From contig JALLAP010000719.1 of NCBI GenBank assembly GCA_036939355.1, positions 1-10,739 of the forward strand: DNA of 10,739 bases, given 5' to 3'. This document shows positions 1 to 6,316 of the stretch, piece by piece; within the stretch, counting starts at the first letter, position 1; each line of letters starts with the position of its first letter. This DNA comes from Thalassiosira profunda. Lineage: Eukaryota > Bacillariophyta > Thalassiosirophyceae > Thalassiosirales > Thalassiosiraceae. The notes below the pieces were generated by a model that was given only the letters and a program-made list of their open reading frames with translations, was not told where the DNA came from and searched no databases. The translations under genes were made by a program, and so were the position numbers.

Positions 1-809
1 AACGGGCTGTTCTTCTGAAAGTCGTTTGCCAACTCGTCGAAGAAGCCTCCCTTCTTATTCCAATCGTATCCGGGTATAAACGCCGCCGTCGTTCGCGGAG
101 TGGCCGACATGTCCGAGCTCGAACTCCCCTGCCCCCACGGCGACGCCTGCGGCCGAGATGCGGTGGCTTCCTCACTGAACAAATCAAGGTCCGAGTTCAG
201 TATCTGGTATTGCCCCAATAACGTCTCGAGTTCGTTGTACCGCGGGCCCTCCACACTTGCCACCCTATTTCCTTTGTAGAATATATCGAAGCAGGGAAGC
301 TTCTCCGCCTGGGCGCGTTGGAACAAGCTGTCCGCCCCCTCCATCTCCTTGAAGCATCGCAGGAAGATCGTTGCGGGGTTGTCGCGTGCCAATCGCTCGT
401 AGGACGCCTCGGTTGCCCGGCAATCCTTGTTTTCTGCGGAGGTGAACTTTGCAACCGCTACAATGCCGTCGGGTCTTTCTGGGAGGGGTTTGGACGCCAG
501 CTGAACGATATCCTCCAATTGTTCGTACAAACTGAATTCTCGGACTATAAAGGAGCTATCAAAGCGCCCATAGTAGTTGTCGTTTGCAGAGATCTGCTGT
601 TGCAACCGAGTCTGCGTGGAGAAGGTGCACCCTGGGCGAGAGCGCGAGATCGAGGAAAATCCCTCGACGCCCCGTCCGACGGAGACGAGGGCGGCCGCCG
701 TCAGCAGCGACGATGCAGTAAGAGGCATGGCGGGTGTGTGGGTGGGAGCAAGGTGGGAGGAGGCCGCGTGGCGGGGGTGGAGGCGCTGCATTGTGGAGGC
801 GGAAGACAT
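1..809 (-). CDS. Plastid-targeted thioredoxin-fold protein lacking the CxxC dithiol (3' end outside window)
   Basis: An uninterrupted frame reads leftward from an ATG at 809-807 through the window edge (269 complete codons, no stop), with an in-frame TAA just upstream of the ATG. A hydrophobic segment at residues about 30-45 followed by VEG-F (F51) and a Ser/Arg-rich stretch resembles the bipartite signal plus transit peptide of secondary-plastid algae, where Phe sits at +1 of the cleavage site. Residues about 94-202 fit a thioredoxin fold: a hydrophobic strand ending at F122, a helix after C130, then LPCFDIFYKG with the likely cis-proline P172, and a closing G188 and LETLL helix. The dithiol site reads N127-K-D-C130, so the nucleophilic cysteine is replaced and only the resolving one is kept. 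After residue 205 comes a Ser/Thr-rich linker and a GYDWNKKGGFFDEL segment of unknown role. M28 (ATG at 728-726) is an alternative start giving a more standard signal peptide. The fold call is fairly firm; the function is inferred only. Confidence 0.72.
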   Translation of the reverse strand, partial: MSSASTMQRLHPRHAASSHLAPTHTPAMPLTASSLLTAAALVSVGRGVEGFSSISRSRPGCTFSTQTRLQQQISANDNYYGRFDSSFIVREFSLYEQLEDIVQLASKPLPERPDGIVAVAKFTSAENKDCRATEASYERLARDNPATIFLRCFKEMEGADSLFQRAQAEKLPCFDIFYKGNRVASVEGPRYNELETLLGQYQILNSDLDLFSEEATASRPQASPWGQGSSSSDMSATPRTTAAFIPGYDWNKKGGFFDELANDFQKNSP

Positions 810-1093
810 AAAAATCACGTGATACCATACTTCTTAGTGTGATCCATAAACACGCCCCCTTTCATTTTTTGGCGACTAGACCCACGCGGCGCACCCCCAC
901 GCCCGCTCCTGCACCGCCAACACCCCCTCCCGGCCGCCCGCTCTTGCCCGCCGCACTGTCCCCTAGCCGTTGCCATCTGTCGAAATTCGCCGGTGTTATT
1001 CATTGATCCCCGGATCTCCTTAAAATCGGCGAGTGCACATCTCGTGCACCGCTGATCCAAATCCAACCCAGCGTGGACCACGCAACAAGTAAG
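810..1093. promoter_or_regulatory. Divergent promoter region between the thioredoxin-fold gene and the SUMO-like-domain gene
   Basis: These 284 bases separate two divergently transcribed start codons, so both promoters and 5' leaders must lie here. The 8-bp palindrome TCACGTGA is at 815-822, just before the leftward ATG. Two copies of the palindrome GTGCAC lie at 1033-1038 and 1044-1049, before the rightward ATG. The middle is C-rich with no convincing TATA box; TTAAAATC near 1020-1027 is the closest. No open frame of interest lies here. That these elements are functional is inference. Confidence 0.5.
815..822. promoter_or_regulatory. TCACGTGA palindrome (E-box/G-box-like)
   Basis: A perfect 8-bp palindrome with a CACGTG core lies 5 bases upstream of the leftward ATG at 809. 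CACGTG is the classic binding core of bHLH and bZIP factors. If translation really starts at the internal ATG at 728, the site would sit in the leader or near the promoter. CACGTG also occurs at 3271-3276 and inside coding sequence, so this may be chance. Confidence 0.2.
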
Positions 1094-3262
1094 ATGTTCG
1101 GGACCAAGGGCGCCCCCAAGCGGGGCATGGGGCCGGACACCTGGCCTCCCACCCACACTGGGAGCAGCGACGAGTACGAGACCGACGACTTTGACCAGAG
1201 CGACATTGAGAGCAGCGACGAGGAGGAGGGAAATGACGTTGTGGCTTCGAGTGGGGCGAGAAAGAGATCAGGCGGGTCGAGTGGGAAGAGGAAAAGTGGC
1301 AGCAGCAATAAAAAGAACAGTAGCGGGAGGAAAGGGGGGAGCGCGGTGGACCTCCTGGACAGCGACAACGATTCGAGTGCGGGGCTGCCGGTGCAGCACA
1401 CGGCAAAAAAGAGCATCGCCAAGAAGAACGCCGAGTCGAGTGATGATGACTACGAGACGGACGACGGTGCTGTTTCCAGTGGCATGGGGAGGGGGCGCAA
1501 AGCCTTGGGGAGGATCAATAACAACCACAGCAACGACACCGAAGACGACAGTGACAGCGACGACAGCGACGACGTGTTCATGCCCCACAGAAGCAACAGC
1601 AAGCGGAAGACGGCTAAGAGCAACGCCTCCGATTCGGACTCGTCCGACTCATCTGATAGCGACATGAGCTTCGACCTCGGAAAGAACCGGAGGAAGGAGC
1701 TGGCGGCGAAGCGGCGTAAGCTCCAGGGGAAGAAATACGGGGGAGGCTCCAGCTCCGAGGAGGAGGGAAGCGAGTCCGACAGCGAGAGCGAGGGGGAGGA
1801 GAAGAAGAAGCCCGCTGCGAAGGGGAGGGCCGCTGCCAAGGGGAAGAAGTCGTACGCAGATTCGGACTCGGACAGCAGCGGCAGCTGCGAGTTCGTGGGC
1901 ACACAGGGGAGGAGGAATCTCAAGCGGGGGGCGGCGAGCCCGCAGAAGAAGCCGGCGGCAAAGAAGGTGGACACGAAGCGCAGTCCCCCCCGGAAAGCGG
2001 CCTCCAAGAGATCGTCTGTGGACGAGTCGTTCGTGAACTCAGACGACGAGGACCTCCCTCCCATCCCGGAGATTCGATTCTCCCCCCGGAAGGAGAAACC
2101 TGCTGCAGCAAGCAAGGCCCCGCCGGAGAAGGAGACACACCATGATCCGTCAGTGCGGGCGGCGTCCAACAAGGCCCTCGAGGAGGCCAAGAAGATGCGG
2201 GAGCAGCTGCGGGCGGCGCAGGACTACGAGGCGAAGGAGGCTGAGGTGCAGGAGACCGATCTCAATTTGCCAGCGATGAGAGCAAAGTCAGTGGAGGCAA
2301 TTGACGTGGATCTTGATTCGGACGACGTGGGTGCGCAAAAGGTTGCTGCCCTTCCGAGCTACACCGGCCCCACCATCCGTCTGACGCTGCGATACCCGCA
2401 CCCGGCGACGAAAAAGGACTCGAAAACCAACATTAAGATCAAGACGGACCAGCCGCTGCAGCATTTGGCGGACGAGTTCACGGCGCGGGACGGCAGCTTG
2501 GAGATTTGCGTGGCCAAGTTCGACGGACTGGCCTTGAACATGGCGAAAACGCCGGCGTTCTATGACATGGAGGACGAGGATCTCATTGACGCCGCGGTGA
2601 AGCAGCGACCGGGGAGGGTATCCAACGTGCGAGCTCTGACCCGCTCTCCCCAGGCGAAACAGAGAGATTTGGGCAAGCCGGTCAAAGTCAAATTCAGGGT
2701 GAATGGAAAGGCGAACGAAGTGGACACGCTCTCAGTCCCATCGAAGGGAACATTTCAATCTGCAATGGCGCAGTTTGCGCAGAAGCGCAACGCGAGCCTG
2801 GCGACGTGCAAGTTCATCTTTGATGGAGAGGTGTTGCAGCCGACAATGACCCCGGAGGCGCTGGATCTGGAGGGCGGCGAGATCATTGATGTCAAAATGC
2901 CCGAGGGCAGTGCCCAGCATCCACCACCCTCGGGCATGTTTGGATCGGTTCCCTCTTGGGCAGGCAGAGGAGCTGCCGCTGCGAGGCCAGCTGCACCTCC
3001 GGCGATGATTTCCTTTCAGACGAATCGCAACCAAAACAAGGGCACCAGGCACAAAACCTGGAAGCTCAGCAACACAGACTCATTCGCGACGCTGAAGGCC
3101 GAGTACATGAAGTATCGCAAATCAGGCTGCAACAGGGTCACTTTCTTTTTCCGCAATGCTGCGATTTCAGATGCAGAAATGAGGTCGCTTCGGGACTTGG
3201 GAATTGGTGATGGGCACATGCTTTACGCGATGGAGAATGGTGCAGCATACAGGCCGGTATGA
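1094..3262 (+). CDS. Rad60/Esc2/NIP45-like protein with tandem SUMO-like domains
   Basis: Encodes 722 residues in one exon. The open frame extends upstream to a GTG at 1073, but the first ATG is at 1094. Residues 1 to about 350 are a polar tail rich in Ser-Asp/Glu runs (likely CK2-type sites), with two YETDD repeats and Lys/Arg clusters that look like nuclear localisation signals. Two SUMO-interaction-like motifs are visible: VDLLDSDND at 85-93 and IDVDLDSDD at 403-411. A charged helix spans about 354-390. Three ubiquitin-like beta-grasp segments follow: 428-502, 530-603 (ending GGEIIDVKMPE) and 638-717. The second and third keep the SUMO pattern of F-x-F, an acidic turn and a closing hydrophobic strand. 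The Rad60/Esc2/NIP45 family has an acidic SIM-bearing N-terminus and two C-terminal SUMO-like domains, and acts in SUMO-dependent genome maintenance. Here a third domain seems to be present. There is no terminal di-glycine, so it is not a conjugatable SUMO. The family call is good; the precise role is inferred. Confidence 0.75.
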   Translation: MFGTKGAPKRGMGPDTWPPTHTGSSDEYETDDFDQSDIESSDEEEGNDVVASSGARKRSGGSSGKRKSGSSNKKNSSGRKGGSAVDLLDSDNDSSAGLPVQHTAKKSIAKKNAESSDDDYETDDGAVSSGMGRGRKALGRINNNHSNDTEDDSDSDDSDDVFMPHRSNSKRKTAKSNASDSDSSDSSDSDMSFDLGKNRRKELAAKRRKLQGKKYGGGSSSEEEGSESDSESEGEEKKKPAAKGRAAAKGKKSYADSDSDSSGSCEFVGTQGRRNLKRGAASPQKKPAAKKVDTKRSPPRKAASKRSSVDESFVNSDDEDLPPIPEIRFSPRKEKPAAASKAPPEKETHHDPSVRAASNKALEEAKKMREQLRAAQDYEAKEAEVQETDLNLPAMRAKSVEAIDVDLDSDDVGAQKVAALPSYTGPTIRLTLRYPHPATKKDSKTNIKIKTDQPLQHLADEFTARDGSLEICVAKFDGLALNMAKTPAFYDMEDEDLIDAAVKQRPGRVSNVRALTRSPQAKQRDLGKPVKVKFRVNGKANEVDTLSVPSKGTFQSAMAQFAQKRNASLATCKFIFDGEVLQPTMTPEALDLEGGEIIDVKMPEGSAQHPPPSGMFGSVPSWAGRGAAAARPAAPPAMISFQTNRNQNKGTRHKTWKLSNTDSFATLKAEYMKYRKSGCNRVTFFFRNAAISDAEMRSLRDLGIGDGHMLYAMENGAAYRPV

Positions 3263-3354
3263 GGCTGGGCCACGTGCCTGATAAATTGGGAGCAACAGTC
3301 AACTGTAGAACTTGCAACAAACCTCTTCTATGAAGTAGGTATGCCTGTCGTTCA
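3263..3354. other. Convergent 3' intergenic gap
   Basis: These 92 bases separate the stop codons of two convergent genes and must hold both 3' ends. No canonical AATAAA is seen on either strand; GATAAATT at about 3280-3287 is the nearest AT-rich match on the plus strand. A CACGTG sits at 3271-3276. Confidence 0.4.
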
Positions 3355-4738
3355 TTATCTCTGCACAAAGGACGCGCTCAGCAGCCAGCCTTCTTTCTTC
3401 CCTAGCCAGGATTTGGCCACGAGTTGAGAGAGCACCTCAACAGGCTTGGCGTCTATGAACACTTCCTCTTTGTTTGGGACTGCTTTGCCCAGTTTCTTTG
3501 CTGCTTCATTCCACGAAGAAGGGACATCCATTGCATCCAATAGTTTTGCACAAACCGGGGCCGCCACTACCACGTCCAGCGCAAATCGTTCCAATGGCTC
3601 GGCCACTGAACGGACAATCTCCTCATCTCCACCTTCAATTGCATCGGCTGCTATCAAAAGGGTGGATGCATGCTCTCCCAACGCCTTCTTGAACCGCTCG
3701 CCCACCTGTTCGTTCGGCGCTAATATCCCAAGGCGCGGTCGTATCATAAACTCGGGCGTGATTCCGGTGTAAGATTCGGCATCGGGCCTGTCGTACCAAA
3801 ACCCGGCACCCGGCGTGTGCAGCGGAGTGTAGGCGCCGCAATCGGTAATTGTAATTGGAACCGAGGGCACGCCATCATCCGCAAACTCCTCGATTGCACG
3901 AACCACCTCCATCCCGGAAATGCATTCGCCAAATATCACGTGCTTTCCATCGCACTGCGGAGCCTTATCCAGAGTCACAAAGAACTGGGACGTATTGGAA
4001 TTCTTCCCACTGTTGCCCATCGATAGTATGCCGGCCCGATCGTGCTTGAGTGAAAGCCCAGCGCGCTCATCTTTGAACTTCTTCCCATTGTATACCGATT
4101 CCCCGCCCGCTCCGTTTCCAAAGATTATGTCGCCGCCCTGGACAATGAATCCTTTGACCACCCGGTGGATTGCAGAGTTTCTGTACGTCAGCTCTTTGCC
4201 ACTTTCACCGATGGGTGCGGGTTTGGGTTTCTTGCTGCTGCTGCCAGTGATATCCAGCGAGTTGCCTCCATTGGTACAAAGGGTTGCAAAGTTTTCGCAC
4301 GCCAGCGGAGCGACGTCCCACTGCAGTTTGAAGACTACCCTTCCGTGTGGCGGGAAGCCGGTCACTGCCGTTTCCAGGCCAGGTGGTATTTTGCAGCCCC
4401 ATTCTTGCATGATGTGTAAGCAAGGCGGAGGAGATTGATTCAGTGCATGCATAGACATCAACGGCTCACCATGATCACTCGACATCAAATCGTGCAGTCG
4501 CGACGGTTCGGACCCACCCAACTTGCGCAGATCCTTCGAGCAAAAGCCATATCGTGAATCTGTTGCATCCACGAATGCTGCAGTCTAAGGGGAACGCGTG
4601 AGCATGCTGCTGGTGGAGGAGAGCTGATGTGTATGCATTTTTGCAAATGCAACTCACCAACGCCAGATTGCTCCGGTGATTATCAATATCGATGTCTATG
4701 TAGCAGTACCGACTCGAATGTGCGTTGACGGCGGGCAT
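3355..4738 (-). CDS. Cyclophilin-type peptidyl-prolyl cis-trans isomerase with N- and C-terminal extensions
   Basis: Two exons: 4738-4658 (27 codons from ATG) and 4584-3355 (409 codons plus TAA), giving 436 residues. The long downstream frame begins only at a GTG, and joining it to the upstream exon supplies an ATG and keeps phase 0. The cyclophilin fold spans residues about 108-279. Catalytic Arg is R168 in AIHRVVKGFIVQGGD, and F173, Q176, F228, F229 and H242 match the active-site set of human CypA. The CypA Trp121 position is Q237, which in this family usually weakens cyclosporin binding. A lysine/proline-rich insertion of roughly 15-20 residues (about 135-158) resembles the divergent loop of some plant cyclophilins. 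Residues 1-107 and 280-436 are not part of the fold, and I do not recognise either. There is no clear signal peptide, so a cytosolic or nuclear location is likeliest. The PPIase assignment is firm; the substrate is unknown. Confidence 0.85.
4585..4657 (-). other. Intron of the cyclophilin gene (73 bp)
   Basis: On the minus strand the donor is TTG|GTGAGT and the acceptor is CCCCTTAG|ACTGCA. It lies between complete codons (phase 0). The in-frame TAG at the acceptor and the lack of an ATG in the downstream frame both require splicing. A second AG seven bases into the exon would break the frame. Confidence 0.8.
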
Positions 4739-4834
4739 CTTGCCGCTAGCGAGTGCTGAGGCAGGGGAGGAGCACCCGCGGCGGAGGCGGAAGCACCGCG
4801 CGCGGGTGGGCGGCCGGAGACAAGTCGGCGGGCG

Positions 4835-4856
4835 GAACCTTGCTCTGCGAAGGTTC
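4835..4856. repeat. Inverted repeat GAACCTT / AAGGTTC
   Basis: Perfect 7-bp arms at 4835-4841 and 4850-4856 flank an 8-base spacer. It sits near the middle of the divergent promoter, where a dimeric factor could serve both genes. The right arm overlaps the first copy of the CTGCGAAGGT direct repeat. Confidence 0.5.
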
Positions 4857-4894
4857 ACGTAAAATGTACGGACGAATTGGTACACTGCGAAGGT
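4845..4894. repeat. CTGCGAAGGT direct repeat, 40 bp apart
   Basis: Two identical 10-mers at 4845-4854 and 4885-4894 begin exactly 40 bp apart, close to four helical turns. Both lie in the shared promoter, upstream of the carrier start at 5045. Confidence 0.45.
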
Positions 4895-5044
4895 CGAAAT
4901 TGCAACATCCTCGACCACTCACACAAAGCCGATGACGATGAACCCCCGCCCCGCCGCGCGCGTGTCGTCACCTCCTCTCTATTCACTCTCCCCACAATCC
5001 ATTCATTCGAGTGAACTCTAGTCTTCCACTATCAATCAGCGACC

Positions 5045-6171
5045 ATGGCCGAGCAATCCGTCCTGAATCGCCGGGACGTCACCCGCGACATCTTCAGCGC
5101 GTCCATCGGCAGCGTCGCGTGCTGCTACACCGGCCAGCCCTTCGACACCGTCAAAGTGCGCATGCAGACCAACCCGTCGGCCTTCCCGTCGGTCGGCTTC
5201 ACCAGCACTTCCATCGTAAAAAATGAAGGGATGGCGGCATTGTGGAAGGGGGCGGTGCCCACTTCGCTGGGGATGGTGGCCGAGAACGCCATGGCGTTCG
5301 GGGTGAACGAGGCACTGAAGCGGGCGTTCCCGGACGAGGCGAAGACGGATCCGACGAAGCGGCCGGATTTGCTCAAGCCGTTTTTGATGGTGCGTTCGTT
5401 TGCTGTTTGTCAGTCTCTTGCAATGCAATACGTCGACTCATATCATGTGCACATCTTAGGGGGCAATCACGGGATGCTGTTCTGCGACGGTACTCCTTCC
5501 GAGCGAGGTGGTGAAGGCGAAAACGCAGGTAGTCATCGGGAACGCAGAAGCTTCATCAGCCGACGTGTACAAAAAGATGATCAAGAGACAGGGCCTCCGG
5601 GTGAGAGCGTATGATTGACGTGCAGACTGATTGCCATTCACCAAATCTGTTTCACTCATTGCAACACGACAACACGGGTTCCTGCAGTCGCTGTTCGTCG
5701 GATTCGACGCCCAAATAATGAGAGACGCGCCCTTCTACGCCTTCTTCTTCGGAACCTACGAGCTGAACTGCTATCTCTTCCGAACGTTCGTTCCCTCGAT
5801 GCCGGAAGAGCTGAACTACTTTTTGAGGTGAGTGAAACAGCATTTGCAATGCTTCTATGCATTTCAACGACAGACCTGACGAGAAACTAACTCAACACAA
5901 CAATTGCTTCAGCGGTGGATTCGCCGGAATGCTCGGATGGGCGGCCGCCATGCCCTTCGACGTGCCCAAAACAAACGTGCAGGCCAGCTGGGACTCTCGT
6001 GTGGTTGGTAGCTACTTCCCCGAATTGTTGCGTATCGCGAAGGAGCGGGGACCGCTAGCGCTGTACACCGGATTGATCCCGACGATTGCGAGGGCATTCC
6101 CGGCGAACGCGGCGCTGTTTCTGGGAGTGGAAATGGGAAAGAAGTTCTTTGACAAGTTCTTGTGGGCGTAG
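5045..6171 (+). CDS. Mitochondrial carrier family protein, carnitine/acylcarnitine-basic amino acid carrier-like
   Basis: Four exons: 5045-5389, 5460-5600, 5688-5827 and 5913-6171, giving 294 residues, a normal size for this family. The ATG sits in ACCATGG. The threefold signature Px[DE]xx[KR] appears as P32-F-D-T-V-K37, P129-S-E-V-V-K134 and P223-F-D-V-P-K228, each followed after a helix by a glycine motif such as EGMAALWKG. The even-numbered helix of repeat 2 carries R174-D175 followed by a proline (MRDAP). The last repeat has RAFPANAALFLGVE, close to the hallmark of the SLC25A20/SLC25A15/SLC25A29 group, and GW in FAGMLGWAAAMPF also fits SLC25A20. Such proteins exchange acylcarnitine or basic amino acids across the inner mitochondrial membrane. 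The exact substrate cannot be settled here, and amino-acid transport is as plausible as carnitine. The family assignment is very firm and all splice joins preserve frame. Confidence 0.9.
5390..5459 (+). other. Carrier intron 1 (70 bp)
   Basis: Donor ATG|GTGCGT, acceptor CATCTTAG|GGGGCA, phase 0. Splicing joins FLM to GAITGCCSATVLLPSEVVK, restoring the second carrier signature; reading through it loses the family pattern. Confidence 0.88.
5601..5687 (+). other. Carrier intron 2 (87 bp)
   Basis: Donor CGG|GTGAGA, acceptor TTCCTGCAG|TCG, phase 0. It contains an in-frame TGA. Splicing joins QGLR to SLFVGFDAQIMRD, which matches the family glycine motif. Confidence 0.88.
5828..5912 (+). other. Carrier intron 3 (85 bp)
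   Basis: Donor TTGAG|GTGAGT, acceptor TTGCTTCAG|CGGTGG, phase 2. The split codon becomes AGC (Ser209), giving FLSGGFAGMLGW at the start of the third carrier repeat. Confidence 0.88.
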
Positions 6172-6316
6172 GTGGAAGCCGTGTGGCTTTAATGCATTGG
6201 CTCTCCTCTAAACAATTCATATTTACACTGAACAGCATTCCTGGGAACAGCATTCCCGATCTATCATCTAACGGCTTCCCCAATTGCCCTCTTTATTCAA
6301 TAGAACACTTCACAGC
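6172..6316. other. Convergent 3' intergenic gap with a 15-bp tandem repeat
   Basis: This 145-bp gap lies between the carrier stop and the stop of the leftward unknown gene. It holds an AT-richer stretch and the GAACAGCATTCC tandem repeat at 6230-6256. No AATAAA was seen. Confidence 0.4.
6230..6256. repeat. Two copies of GAACAGCATTCC, 15-bp period
   Basis: Identical 12-mers occupy 6230-6241 and 6245-6256. Each contains GGAA/TTCC-type symmetry; the second reads GGGAA-CAGCA-TTCCC, a perfect 5-bp inverted repeat. It lies about 60 bp past the carrier stop, so probably in that gene's 3' UTR. Confidence 0.55.

Larger units (their letters stand above)
4739..5044. promoter_or_regulatory. Divergent promoter region between cyclophilin and mitochondrial carrier
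   Basis: These 306 bases lie between two divergent ATGs. The cyclophilin side (4739-4835) is very GC-rich. The centre holds a 7-bp inverted repeat (4835-4856) and a 10-bp direct repeat spaced 40 bp (4845-4854 and 4885-4894). The carrier side is pyrimidine-rich from about 4970, as expected of a leader. No clear TATA box is seen. Confidence 0.5.

Noticed and set aside
318..842. 174-residue rightward frame at the left edge
   Set aside because: It lies opposite the thioredoxin-fold gene, whose signal peptide, fold pattern and long open frame are far more convincing.
1073..1093. Upstream extension of the SUMO-like-domain protein to a GTG
   Set aside because: Nuclear genes in this kind of organism start at ATG. 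The first in-frame ATG is at 1094, and the seven extra residues add no recognisable feature.
1450..2190. 246-residue leftward frame, Ser/Leu-rich
   Set aside because: It is antisense to the acidic Ser-Asp/Lys tail; its Ser/Leu/Phe runs simply mirror biased codons of the real gene.
4835..4856. Heat-shock element
   Set aside because: Both GAA and TTC are present, but the spacing does not give adjoining nGAAn/nTTCn units, so I call it only an inverted repeat.
4475..4918. 147-residue leftward frame containing the cyclophilin start
   Set aside because: It reads from a non-ATG codon through the first exon into the intron; only 4738-4658 is coding.
5390..5614. Read-through of the first carrier exon to a stop at 5614
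   Set aside because: It passes through a 70-bp intron out of frame and destroys the second carrier signature, which is restored by splicing.
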